Shown: piece by piece, positions 26,868-35,358 of the stretch
Position numbering within the stretch: the first letter of the stretch is position 1
Layout of the letters: every line of letters starts with the position of its first letter
NCBI RefSeq assembly: GCF_014297335.1
Contig: NZ_JACOQH010000009.1
Location: forward strand, 44,441 to 108,440
DNA: 64,000 nt
Reading direction: 5' to 3'
Source: Roseburia_D yibonii
GTDB taxonomy: Bacteria; Bacillota; Clostridia; Lachnospirales; Lachnospiraceae
Notes under the pieces: model-generated
What the model saw: the letters and a program-made list of their open reading frames with translations, nothing else
What the model was told of the DNA's origin: nothing
Databases searched by the model: none
Made by a program: the position numbers and the translations under genes

Positions 26868-27281
26868 TTATTCTCCGGTGCTTCCAAAAGCCCCAGTTCC
26901 TCGTTCTTCACCGAGATCCAGGACAAAGTCTGCAATCACAACCGGTGTGATCACCAGCTGACCGACGCGTGTGTCTTTATGAATGATCTGAGAAGATGTG
27001 CTCACGTTGCTGATAATGGCATGGATCTCACCACGGTAACCGGAGTCAATCGGTGGAAGTTCGCATACCAGTCCTTTTGCAGCCATGCTGCTTCGTGGAA
27101 AGACATATCCGGCAAATCCATCCGGGATGATGAGACCAAATCCAAGCGGAATTCTCGCAACTTCGCCTGGCTTTAATACGCAATCATAAGGCATGAATAC
27201 ATCCGCACCGGCATCATTTTCATGTGGCCGGAAGGGATGATGATCTGCTTTCAGACCAAAGTCAATCAGTTTAATCTTTAT
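26868..27281 (-). CDS. dut: dUTPase with apparent ATA start
   Basis: This trimeric-type dUTPase, 137 residues from the ATA start, hydrolyses dUTP to dUMP. Visible motifs: AGADV (motif 1), PRSSMAAKGL (motif 2), IDSGYRGEIHAIISN (motif 3), RVGQLVI (motif 4) and RGTGAFGSTG (motif 5). The first ATG (27194) would remove motif 1, so the start lies upstream. An AGGAGG (27296-27291) lies 9 nt before ATA at 27281, and TGA closes the frame at 27290-27288. The ATA lies inside the end of thyX, so the genes are coupled. The product, dUMP, is the ThyX substrate. Confidence 0.88.
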   Translation of the reverse strand: MKIKLIDFGLKADHHPFRPHENDAGADVFMPYDCVLKPGEVARIPLGFGLIIPDGFAGYVFPRSSMAAKGLVCELPPIDSGYRGEIHAIISNVSTSSQIIHKDTRVGQLVITPVVIADFVLDLGEERGTGAFGSTGE

Positions 27282-28050
27282 GGCTGCTCACCTCCTTCCT
27301 GATGAGCAATGGATAATCTGCTTTTAAGATATCTGACGGTATCCAAAGCTTTGAAATAGGATTCTGGCAGGACATCTGTTTTTCCATGCAGCTTCCTCTC
27401 TGACAGAATGGACCGGTAAGATCCGGTGCAAAAAGGATTGGGCTTAATTTGTACAATCTTTGCCAGATCTGTAGCATCACAATCCTTGTTTCATCCGTAT
27501 TTCTTCGGCAGGTTCTTTGGCCAATCATATGCTTCCACTGGTAAGGTGTCGCGCTGATGATCAGTACGTTTCGAAGTCCCTGAGGTGTGGCATATCCGGC
27601 TGAATCATGATCAATGCCTAAGGCACAAAGCTCTGCATAATGATCCAGATCTGACTGACAGCTTTTCTTGTAAATATCCTGGATTTCTTTATCTGCTTTC
27701 ATGATTCCATATGGAATAGCAAATGCAGCATGACCGGAATAATTGCTGTACTGCAGAGATGCACTCATGTACTTTACTTCGTTCTGATGTCTTGTGATCT
27801 GTGCCAGGAAGCGTCTGCTTGCACCAACAACAGCTACGGTAATGACCATGAATTTCTGCACGGTTGGATGCGGAAGCCCTGCAATGTTTTCTACAGTCTT
27901 CTGACTGTAGGATTGACGGTAAAGATCCATCAGATCTGCCATGTTCTGGATCGTATGACCGTGTTGTGTGAGTCTGGCAGCAAAGACCATATTCTGTTCT
28001 GCTTCCCGGATTCCATAGCAGTTTAAGATAGCTGTTTCAATGTGATCCAT
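27271..28050 (-). CDS. thyX: ThyX-like flavin-dependent thymidylate synthase
   Basis: This 259-residue protein resembles ThyX, which makes dTMP from dUMP with FAD and methylene-folate. Seen: ASRRFLAQITRHQNEVKYMS (ThyX-motif region; the usual RHR reads RHQ), SASLQYSNYSG, and the C-terminal YQWKHMIGQRTCRRNTDETR, which fits the conserved R-x-C/A-x-x-E-x-R part. Because the key RHR motif is altered, activity needs proof. ATG 28050 overlaps the upstream gene by 14 bp. Confidence 0.75.
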   Translation of the reverse strand: MDHIETAILNCYGIREAEQNMVFAARLTQHGHTIQNMADLMDLYRQSYSQKTVENIAGLPHPTVQKFMVITVAVVGASRRFLAQITRHQNEVKYMSASLQYSNYSGHAAFAIPYGIMKADKEIQDIYKKSCQSDLDHYAELCALGIDHDSAGYATPQGLRNVLIISATPYQWKHMIGQRTCRRNTDETRIVMLQIWQRLYKLSPILFAPDLTGPFCQRGSCMEKQMSCQNPISKLWIPSDILKADYPLLIRKEVSSHKD

Positions 28051-28363
28051 AGGCCTGTTCCTCCTTTACCAGAGCTTTTAAAAGGATCAGATAATTGATG
28101 CAGTCTGTGATTTTTTCATCCCACTGTTTCATGTCAAAATGTAACAGAGTGGAATAACACATATCGTAAAGGGATACGACATGTTTCGACATCATACCGG
28201 CCAGTGCTGCTTTTGGATCGCAGTTTTGTAAAGCGGCAGCAATCTTGAATGCACTGAGGCGATCAATATTATCACCGGTATATTCTTTCTTTTTATGTGC
28301 CAGAATATCGGCACACTTTCTCATCTGAAGTTCAAATACAACATTAAATTCTTCTTGTGTCAT
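28037..28363 (-). CDS. Nucleotide-metabolism-associated small protein (DUF1599/MazG-like, tentative)
   Basis: This 108-residue helical protein (CADILAHKKKEYTGDNIDRL, SAFKIAAALQNCDPKAALAG, MMSKHVVSLYDMCYS) resembles phage nucleotide-modification proteins of the DUF1599 type, with an acidic and Lys pattern as in MazG-like folds. The family assignment is tentative. It overlaps thyX by 14 bp and lies 29 bp after the relaxase, so it belongs to the same operon and probably to the same thymidylate module. Confidence 0.5.
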   Translation of the reverse strand: MTQEEFNVVFELQMRKCADILAHKKKEYTGDNIDRLSAFKIAAALQNCDPKAALAGMMSKHVVSLYDMCYSTLLHFDMKQWDEKITDCINYLILLKALVKEEQAYGSH

Positions 28364-28392
28364 GTGATAGTTCCTCCTTTGTTTTGTAATAG

Positions 28393-29946
28393 TTATCGTT
28401 CGAGATCTTTGGTTTTTGATTTCACTGGTTCTGGAATCTGCATCTGAAGAATGGCATCAACATTCTGATCGGCAGTGTCCAGATCTTTTAATTTTTCTTT
28501 CAAGCTGCTTATTGCTTCTTCTTCGGAAGCTATCTGCTGTTGCAGTTTTTCTTTTTGTAAAGTCAGGGTTTTTAGGCTTGTCATCTTTCCATCCTGATAA
28601 AAGGATCTCAGCCAATCTCTGGCTTCTTCATATTTCTGAATTTCCTTCGCATGTTCTTTCCGGTACTTTCCTTTGTACTTTGCTTTTGAAAACTGGGAAT
28701 AAACTTCCTTATTTGCATAGTATTGTCCGGTATAACGAATTTGCTCGTTTAGGATTCTTAGATTAGATCGATGCTGAGTAAACTGTGTCTGCAGTTCAGC
28801 CAGTTCCTGCTTTGATGCAAGCAATGTGTTTTTCAGATCTGACTGTGTATCAAATCCATGCTCCTGCACATAGATAATGGTATTTGCCATTTGCTGCAGG
28901 TTAGAAAGTTTTACCCGATGAGCATAAGCCGGACTCTGCATTGCTTTCACATTTGTCTGGAGATTTACAACCAGGCGCAGGTGAGATCTGACGTAGAGAA
29001 TGGTCAGTGGATCCTTGCGTAAGAAGGTCTGTTCCAGGTGTGCTTTTCCATATCGTGTTCCAAGTGCACGTTCAGTGATCCTCTTCTGTCGATCAGGATG
29101 AAGATAGCTGTATCTGCCACGATGCTCAATTACAGAAATCTGAAATTGTTCCAGAAGTTTGGATTGGAATTCATCAAAACTATTGGAAGTGGCAGCACAT
29201 TCATTAATCGCATTTCGCAAATATTCCTTCTGTGTAAGGAACACGGTGGATGTTGGTTTGAGACCATCTTCGATGATTTTCTGATTGATCTCATCAAATT
29301 TTTGCTGACCATGTTTCTGTGCCATATACTCTTTCTGAGTGATTTTTCTTTCAGCTGGAGCAAGAAGATCTATCTGGTGAAGTCCTTCCTGTCGGCACCG
29401 ATCCATGACAATTTTCTTAAAAGTGCTCATGAATTTATCAGTGGAACGATGCTTGTAACCGGCGGCTTCCTCATGTGGTTTATCCATATATGGCTGCCTT
29501 TCCACTGCAGTCTTTCGCACACTGTTGATAACGATGTGAGTATGGATATTTCCGGATTCATTGTGGCCATCGGTGTGAGTAACTACCAGTGCCTGATATC
29601 CGGGAAACATCTGCTTTGCAAGTTCCAAACTGATTGCCTGTGCTCTCTTTCCGGTAAGACCGTTTTCTGTAACATCGGCTGGATCGTAGCTGATAATGTA
29701 GTGATGACTTTTGATATCTTCACGTTTCTTATTCTTATGAAAATGAGCATTTGTCAGTTCGCATTCTTTGTCAAAAGACATCGGATCACAGTTCAGCCCA
29801 TCCATATAAAACTCTTTTCGCAAGATGCTTCGACCGGATTCATCTACAATCTTTTTCCCGGTTTTTTCATCATGTTCAAACAGAAGGTAATTGATAGCAG
29901 CCGAGTAATTAGCATTTCTGCTTTTAATGTGTTTTACGATTGCCAT
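28393..29946 (-). CDS. Relaxase (MobA/VirD2 type)
   Basis: This 517-residue nicking enzyme starts conjugative transfer. The N-terminal relaxase domain begins MAIVKHIKSRNANYSAAINY; the HUH-type metal site is NIHTHIVINS (about 130-140), with HTDGHNESG just before. The C-terminal half is a long coiled coil (QKEKLQQQIASEEEAISSLK). It overlaps mobC by 23 bp. The tyrosine nucleophile is probably Tyr19 in NANYSAAINY or a neighbour. Confidence 0.9.
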   Translation of the reverse strand: MAIVKHIKSRNANYSAAINYLLFEHDEKTGKKIVDESGRSILRKEFYMDGLNCDPMSFDKECELTNAHFHKNKKREDIKSHHYIISYDPADVTENGLTGKRAQAISLELAKQMFPGYQALVVTHTDGHNESGNIHTHIVINSVRKTAVERQPYMDKPHEEAAGYKHRSTDKFMSTFKKIVMDRCRQEGLHQIDLLAPAERKITQKEYMAQKHGQQKFDEINQKIIEDGLKPTSTVFLTQKEYLRNAINECAATSNSFDEFQSKLLEQFQISVIEHRGRYSYLHPDRQKRITERALGTRYGKAHLEQTFLRKDPLTILYVRSHLRLVVNLQTNVKAMQSPAYAHRVKLSNLQQMANTIIYVQEHGFDTQSDLKNTLLASKQELAELQTQFTQHRSNLRILNEQIRYTGQYYANKEVYSQFSKAKYKGKYRKEHAKEIQKYEEARDWLRSFYQDGKMTSLKTLTLQKEKLQQQIASEEEAISSLKEKLKDLDTADQNVDAILQMQIPEPVKSKTKDLER

Positions 29947-30310
29947 TCATACCACCTGCCAGTTTCAGTACCTCTTTTCTCAATAGGAATAAGTCCGTGA
30001 TACACTGATGGATTTCGTTTTCTATAGCACGTGACTGACTGCCACCACTGTTAAAATGCTTGGCGATCTGATTTAGATTCGATCCAATCTTTCCATATTC
30101 ACTGACCAGTTTTCTGAGATCATTCATGTCTGCAACAACTTCAATCTGATGATTGATTTGCTTTTCAAGCAGGAGTTTTCTCAGATATTCTGATCGGCTA
30201 ATGGACAAACAAGCTGCACCTTGATCTAATAAATCCAGTTCGACATCTGTAAGACGTAATCCTATAAAATGTCTGTGATTCAGTTCTTTATCTTTGTTTT
30301 TTGTTCTCAT
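29924..30310 (-). CDS. mobC: MobC-type relaxosome protein
   Basis: This 128-residue protein begins with a ribbon-helix-helix-like region (HRHFIGLRLTDVELDLLDQG) and contains the MobC signature KIGSNLNQIAKHFNSGG. MobC proteins bind oriT and open DNA for the relaxase. It is the first gene of the minus-strand operon; a likely oriT and leader-box copy 4 lie upstream. Confidence 0.85.
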   Translation of the reverse strand: MRTKNKDKELNHRHFIGLRLTDVELDLLDQGAACLSISRSEYLRKLLLEKQINHQIEVVADMNDLRKLVSEYGKIGSNLNQIAKHFNSGGSQSRAIENEIHQCITDLFLLRKEVLKLAGGMNGNRKTH

Positions 30311-30549
30311 ACTCCTCCTTCCGCTGAGACTATTCCTCCCACTGGGAGTCCACGTATTTCAATATCGGCTGTCCCTTCCGATATTAGAAATAGTGCTGTG
30401 AACACCTTTAGGTGGAACCAACAGACAAGTGAAACGTCTGTTATTGAGAGGGTATGGGGAGATCCCCATCAAGATAAATCCCATAGGAGAACAGGATGCC
30501 AAATGGCAATACTGTTAAACATGGGTGGATCTTGCTCTGTATGTGTACC
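30311..30549. other. Probable origin of transfer (oriT)
   Basis: This gene-free stretch upstream of mobC packs several inverted repeats: CTCCCACTGGGAG near 30335; AATATCGG with CCGATATT near 30360-30385; CACCTTTAGGTG near 30410; and ATGGGGAGATCCCCAT near 30454-30469. Position beside mobC and the relaxase, and the repeat density, fit an oriT. The nick site cannot be set from sequence alone. Confidence 0.5.
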
Positions 30550-30589
30550 CCTCTATATAACGAAACGCTCAGAGGCTGTTTTACAGTGG
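30550..30589 (-). promoter_or_regulatory. ICE leader box, copy 4 (before mobC)
   Basis: On the minus strand it reads CCACTGTAAAACAGCCTC then TGAGCGTTTCGTTATATA and GAGG. An A/T-rich run precedes it, as in copies 1, 2 and 5. It points across the oriT region into the mobC-relaxase operon, about 240 bp away. Confidence 0.75.
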
Positions 30590-30693
30590 GGGAAAAGAAA
30601 AAACATCAAAAAAAATGATGATTAATGGTGAGCTTGTGATAGAATGAAAAAAAGAGAAAAGCATAAAGGATTTAGTTGTGGAGAAAATTTGTT

Positions 30694-31125
30694 ATGATTA
30701 GAAAGTTGCTGAACGGAGATATCGATAGAGTCGCTGACATATGGTTAAAGACAAATCTGAAAGCACATTATTTTATTTCCAATCAATATTGGAAAAGTAA
30801 TTATGAATTAGTGAAAGATATGATGTCACAATCCGAAGTCTATGTGTTTGAAGCGGATAAAATGATACAAGGATTTGTAGGACTAAATGATGAATATATC
30901 GAAGGTATTTTTGTCTCTGATGAAATGCAGTCATGTGGCATAGGTAAACTTTTATTGGATTATATTAAGGATAAAAAAGTTAGCTTACGATTAAATGTAT
31001 ACCAGAAGAATGCCAGAGCAATTTCTTTTTACCAAAGAGAAGGGTTCATTGCAGAGAAAAAAGGCTGTAAAAACAGGAACAGCCAGCCCGAAAGAATTTA
31101 CGGACTGGCTGTATCAGCAGAGTAA
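30694..31125 (+). CDS. GNAT family acetyltransferase, probably with altered C-terminus
   Basis: This 143-residue protein has the GNAT core: EGIFVSDEMQSCGIGKLLLD (acetyl-CoA loop) and NARAISFYQREGF. After GFIAEKKG the tail (CKNRNSQPERIYGLAVSAE) does not look like a GNAT beta strand, and it is encoded by a stem-loop of 12-bp arms at 31079. The gene was probably truncated when the neighbouring transporter cassette arrived. ATG 30694 is preferred over 30676. Confidence 0.65.
   Translation: MIRKLLNGDIDRVADIWLKTNLKAHYFISNQYWKSNYELVKDMMSQSEVYVFEADKMIQGFVGLNDEYIEGIFVSDEMQSCGIGKLLLDYIKDKKVSLRLNVYQKNARAISFYQREGFIAEKKGCKNRNSQPERIYGLAVSAE
31079..31112. repeat. Stem-loop at the GNAT/transporter junction
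   Basis: ACAGCCAGCCCG (31079-31090) is inverted at 31101-31112 (CGGACTGGCTGT) with one mismatch and a 10-nt loop. No T-run follows on either strand. It may be a recombination scar or a bidirectional transcription stop between converging genes. Confidence 0.4.
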
Positions 31126-31167
31126 TGTAATTGTTGAGCTGACCGAGATATGAAAAACTTTCTATCG

Positions 31168-33504
31168 TCAATTTCGCATTATTGCAATAACAGATTGCTT
31201 CTTCCATGAATGAATAAGCAATATTGTCATCAAACTTTCAAGCATAAACATAGCAACAGCAAAAAGAGTAAAAGCAACAACCGGAAATACAAATCCCGTA
31301 GACATGCCTGCATTTTTCAAAAATATACCGATTGCATATCCGCCGGGGATTCCAACAACAGCAGTTATAAGCAATGCAATCAAAGTAGTAAAAAGACCTT
31401 CCATCATAAATTCTTGCTCCAACTGCTTATTTGTCATACCAATAGATTTTAGTGTGCCCATTTCCTGTTTCTGTGATAAAAGATTTGTCACAGTAAGATT
31501 GATTTGATTGATGACCGCAAATATCCACAAGATGGCTGCAATCGCATAAGCTAATGTAAAACCTGCACGATTGTCTGATTGGTGTTCTACAATAAAATCT
31601 TGAAGGGTTTGTAAGCGAACATCCCTATTGTCAGAAACGAGTAATTTGAGTTCTTGCTCGATTATCTCCTGATATTCAGCTTCTGCTTGTATTTCGATTG
31701 CGTATGTACAGTCATAACCTGCAAGTTCTTTGAGCATATTTTCCGGCATTCTGAAAATATAGCCACCCATTCCATCATTGCTGGAAGTGATTGCACCAAT
31801 TTTGAATGCTTTTGTTATTGTTTTACCACTATGATTTTTGAAATTAAAGGTCACAGTATCCCCAATTTGAGGTTTCCAATGGTAAACATCATAAATACGT
31901 TCGGGATCACTTACAACTAATTCTGTATCATCAGTAATATTTCCAGACAAAACCGCTGCATTTAGCGACGCCAAATCCTTTTCATTATAGCCGAGCATCA
32001 AGGTGCTATCTGAAATATCATTGTCTGTTGAGAAATCAACTGGTACGGTAGCATAAGTAAATATATTGCTAACTCCCTCTATATCTCCAACACGCTTTAC
32101 ATAATCAGAAAAATATTCTTTCTGCAAGAGAGCATCCAAATTTTCACTTTCGTTTTCTAAATCAATGCTGATTTTGAAATCTCCGTACTTCATATCCCAA
32201 TAACGAGCCATACTCTCGGCATTAAAAGAACTCTGATAACTTGCTGCAAGGAAAAATATAACTCCGCACAGTCCCAATGATAAAATGGTCAATAGAGATT
32301 TTTTTCTGTTTCTGGAAAAGCTGATTTTCGCTAAATATACAGGCGTAATACGATGTCTTTTGTGAGTGCGGTAATTTACAATTCCCACTGGATTTTTCAG
32401 GGCGGAAATTGGAGAAGTATTCGCTGCAATTTTTGCTGGTTTACGAACACTAATATAAACAAGCAGTATTCCAAAAAGGCATGCGCCACATAGAGAAACA
32501 ATAAATGCAAATACTGACCAGCCTTTTGATTGCAGACAATAGCTGATGATTGTTCCCATGATACTACCAATTAAAATCCCCGGAACTGCAAGCATATAAC
32601 CCTGTTTAAGAACTATTTTATAAATTTGCTTTTTACTTGCCCCTATTGTCCGAAGCTGTCCGAACTCAGCAACTTTTTGTCCAACCGAAATATAGAAAAT
32701 GCTGTAAATTACAAGTGCGGCAGCTAAAAACAAAATGGCAGCAACTACACCATATACCGCATAATTACTGAAGGACAAAGTTGTATTTACATAATCATAG
32801 TAACTGCTGACTGTCCAATTATTCAGTCCAGTCTCCTCTGAAATTTGAGATAATATTTCTGTTGCTTCGTCTTTTGTAAGGGTATCTGCATTTTCAAGCC
32901 AAACATATCCATTAAGCAGGTCATTTCCACGTAATTCCCGGCATTTTTCAAGTGAAACAAAAACAGGATAAGCGGTAGAAGTTTTATCATGGTAAATACC
33001 AACAATAGTATAATTCTTCAAAGTACCATCCAGATTCAACTGAACTATGGCGTTGATTTCCGGAGACTTATTTTCACTGGCAAAAAAGGCATCTGTAACA
33101 GCAATTTCACTTGCTTTCTCTGGATATTTTCCGTCAAAGGCAGGAATCAAACTAAGCATGTCATCATCATAATAAATCAGAGACAGTTCTTTAGAATTTT
33201 CTTTCACTGTTTTGATATTACAGGAAAGTCCTACACTTTTTACTTCTTCGTTTGCTAACAACTTTTCTTTACTGTCCTGCGTAATGTCAAAGAAAATCCC
33301 TTGATGTAATCCTTCGATTTCTTTCTGATTTTGATAAATGATATTTTGCACTGTGAGCAACGACATCATTATCATAGCAACGGCTACAATAATTGCCGAA
33401 AGGCAAAATAAGTTTTTCTTCTTATCAAAACGCACACTTTTTCGTGCTAATTTTTTAATTACTGCACTGGTATCATTTTCAAAAGGATAATTCATAATTC
33501 CCAC
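31168..33504 (-). CDS. FtsX-type ABC transporter permease (antimicrobial-peptide type)
   Basis: This 778-residue permease has an N-terminal helix (LFCLSAIIVAVAMIMMSLLT), an extracellular MacB-like domain, an FtsX unit (about 250-370), a second helix (KSLLTILSLGLCGVIFFLAA), a second extracellular domain and a second FtsX unit at the C-terminus. GQLRTIGASKKQIYKIVLKQ and MGTLKSIGMTNKQLEQEFMM are typical coupling regions. It starts 5 bp after the ATPase gene. With the adjoining two-component system this resembles detoxification modules for peptide antibiotics; substrate unknown. Confidence 0.85.
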   Translation of the reverse strand: MGIMNYPFENDTSAVIKKLARKSVRFDKKKNLFCLSAIIVAVAMIMMSLLTVQNIIYQNQKEIEGLHQGIFFDITQDSKEKLLANEEVKSVGLSCNIKTVKENSKELSLIYYDDDMLSLIPAFDGKYPEKASEIAVTDAFFASENKSPEINAIVQLNLDGTLKNYTIVGIYHDKTSTAYPVFVSLEKCRELRGNDLLNGYVWLENADTLTKDEATEILSQISEETGLNNWTVSSYYDYVNTTLSFSNYAVYGVVAAILFLAAALVIYSIFYISVGQKVAEFGQLRTIGASKKQIYKIVLKQGYMLAVPGILIGSIMGTIISYCLQSKGWSVFAFIVSLCGACLFGILLVYISVRKPAKIAANTSPISALKNPVGIVNYRTHKRHRITPVYLAKISFSRNRKKSLLTILSLGLCGVIFFLAASYQSSFNAESMARYWDMKYGDFKISIDLENESENLDALLQKEYFSDYVKRVGDIEGVSNIFTYATVPVDFSTDNDISDSTLMLGYNEKDLASLNAAVLSGNITDDTELVVSDPERIYDVYHWKPQIGDTVTFNFKNHSGKTITKAFKIGAITSSNDGMGGYIFRMPENMLKELAGYDCTYAIEIQAEAEYQEIIEQELKLLVSDNRDVRLQTLQDFIVEHQSDNRAGFTLAYAIAAILWIFAVINQINLTVTNLLSQKQEMGTLKSIGMTNKQLEQEFMMEGLFTTLIALLITAVVGIPGGYAIGIFLKNAGMSTGFVFPVVAFTLFAVAMFMLESLMTILLIHSWKKQSVIAIMRN

Positions 33505-33509
33505 CTCCT

Positions 33510-34181
33510 TTAGCCAACAATTTTACCATCTTCAATCCGTACAATGCGGTCTGCGAGTTGAGCGATCTCGTTGTTGTGAGTAATCATTACAATGGTCTGA
33601 TTAAATTCTCCGCTGGTACGCTTCAAAAGCCCTAACACATCTGCACTGGTCTTGCTATCAAGATTTCCGGTCGGTTCATCAGCAAGGATAATCGCAGGCT
33701 TCGTAATTAAAGCTCGTGCAATCGCTACACGTTGCTGTTGACCGCCTGAAAGATTGTTCGGCATATTTTCCAGTTTATTTTCTAAAGCCAACATATACAC
33801 AACTTCGTCCATAAATTTCTGGTCTACTGTATCGCCATCCAGTTCCACAGGCAGGACGATATTTTCATATACATTCAAAATCGGAACCAGATTATAATTT
33901 TGGAAGATAAATCCGATGTTACGACGGCGGAAAATTGTCAATTCATCATCATTCTTTTTTGCGAGTTCTTCTCCCCGTACAATCACGCTGCCGGAAGTGG
34001 GGGTATCAAGTCCTCCCATCATGTGAAGCAATGTAGACTTACCGCTGCCGGAAGTTCCAACTACGGCAACAAATTCTCCCTGTTCCACAGTAAAATTTAC
34101 ACCATTAAGGGCACGAGTAATATTTGGTTCTGTGCCGTAATACTTCTTTAAGTCGATTGTTTGTAAAATGCTCATATTCAA
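33510..34181 (-). CDS. ABC transporter ATPase (MacB/LolD-like)
   Basis: This 223-residue ATPase has Walker [13 protein letters not shown], the Q-loop [15 protein letters not shown], signature [15 protein letters not shown], Walker [12 protein letters not shown] and H-loop MITHN. This set is complete. It is the partner of the FtsX permease downstream. Two regulator-type boxes (34241 and 34297) lie between it and the sensor kinase gene, so the transporter pair has its own promoter. Confidence 0.92.
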   Translation of the reverse strand: MNMSILQTIDLKKYYGTEPNITRALNGVNFTVEQGEFVAVVGTSGSGKSTLLHMMGGLDTPTSGSVIVRGEELAKKNDDELTIFRRRNIGFIFQNYNLVPILNVYENIVLPVELDGDTVDQKFMDEVVYMLALENKLENMPNNLSGGQQQRVAIARALITKPAIILADEPTGNLDSKTSADVLGLLKRTSGEFNQTIVMITHNNEIAQLADRIVRIEDGKIVG

Positions 34182-34240
34182 ATGCTCCTTTCAAGGCTTT
34201 CTATCTGTTGATAAAGCCATTGTAAACCACAAATGTTACA

Positions 34241-34308
34241 CAAATGTCCGAGATAGAAAAAATTTTTATCGAAAATCAGGGTGAAATGTTACAACGCTCG
34301 GACATTTC
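34241..34308 (-). promoter_or_regulatory. Promoter region with two CTCGGACATTT boxes
   Basis: On the minus strand CTCGGACATTTG (34252-34241) lies just before a GTAACATTTG and a TACAAT-like -10. A second copy is inverted at 34297-34308. The same box stands before the response regulator gene (36084). TGTTACA-type sequences accompany all three. These are probably the sites of the adjacent response regulator. Confidence 0.6.
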
Positions 34309-34326
34309 AAAAAAAGTGGTTATATC

Positions 34327-35358
34327 TTACCTTACAGGAAGCATAATAGAAAATTCTGAGCCTTGCCCCAGCTCTGAAACGACCTTGATATAGCCCCCTT
34401 GCCTTGTTACAATCTCACGAGCCAAATACAAACCTATTCCTACACCCTGTTGATCGTGTACTTCTTCCTCACGATAGAAGCGCCGGAAGATGGCAGCCTG
34501 ATTGCTTTCTGAAATGCCCTTGCCGGTGTCGGTCACTTTGACCTCTACGTACATTTCCCACTGAACCACTGATACAGAAATCTTTCCACCTGACGGAGTG
34601 TATTTTACTGCATTGTCCAGCAGATTGAAAAGGGCTTCGCTTGTCCACTTGCTATCATGGGAGATTATCAAATTTTCCGGGCAATCCACGGATACAGCAA
34701 TTTCTTTTTTCTCTGCGGCATATACAATACTGCTCATGGCTTGTGCAAGCGTATGGAATAAGCTGCTGTCTTTCTTTTCTAATCGTATCGCTCCGGTTTC
34801 CAACCGGGATGTTTTAACCAGTGCTTGGAACAGAAAATCCAGTTTATCAGTCTGACTGCGTATGCCTTGTAAAAAGTCCATCCGTTCTTCTTCTGAAACA
34901 GGCTTTGTTAAAAGTGTGTCCGTTACCATTTGCAAATTGCTGACAGGCGTTTTTACTTGATGCGAAATATCAGAAATCAGCATTTGAAGCTCCTGTCGTT
35001 CCATGTCTACCTTGTGTCGGTTTTTCTGCATAATCTCATACAACCGGATTAAGCGGTGGTTGATACGGGCAAAAAGAGTTTCACTATCATTTGACTTTTG
35101 TAATTCCTCGCTTCCATCAATCATGTTGTCCAGCGTCCGGCACAAATTAGAAGTAAGATGAGAAAGGCGTTTTCCAAAAAACAGCACCAATAGCCAAATC
35201 CAGAAAAATGCACAGAGTGTCAATGTTCCACCCGCTATGAAAATTCGTGTATCCTGCATTATACCGCCGAAAATACCAGTAATTACCAGCATAGAGAAAA
35301 CCATGCCAGCACTAATCAGTCTACAAATTTTCTTAGCAGAAAGGTTATTCAGTTTCAT
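34327..35358 (-). CDS. Sensor histidine kinase of the transporter cassette
   Basis: This 343-residue kinase has two close helices (about 12-32 and 38-60) with almost no outside loop, the arrangement of intramembrane-sensing kinases that work with transporters. The phosphorylated His is in DISHQVKTPVSNLQ; the ATP-binding part has NLLDNAVKYTP, DTGKGIS and GVGIGLYLAREIV. ATG 35358 overlaps the regulator stop (ATGA) and has AGGAGG upstream; a start at 35379 is less likely. Confidence 0.88.
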   Translation of the reverse strand: MKLNNLSAKKICRLISAGMVFSMLVITGIFGGIMQDTRIFIAGGTLTLCAFFWIWLLVLFFGKRLSHLTSNLCRTLDNMIDGSEELQKSNDSETLFARINHRLIRLYEIMQKNRHKVDMERQELQMLISDISHQVKTPVSNLQMVTDTLLTKPVSEEERMDFLQGIRSQTDKLDFLFQALVKTSRLETGAIRLEKKDSSLFHTLAQAMSSIVYAAEKKEIAVSVDCPENLIISHDSKWTSEALFNLLDNAVKYTPSGGKISVSVVQWEMYVEVKVTDTGKGISESNQAAIFRRFYREEEVHDQQGVGIGLYLAREIVTRQGGYIKVVSELGQGSEFSIMLPVR

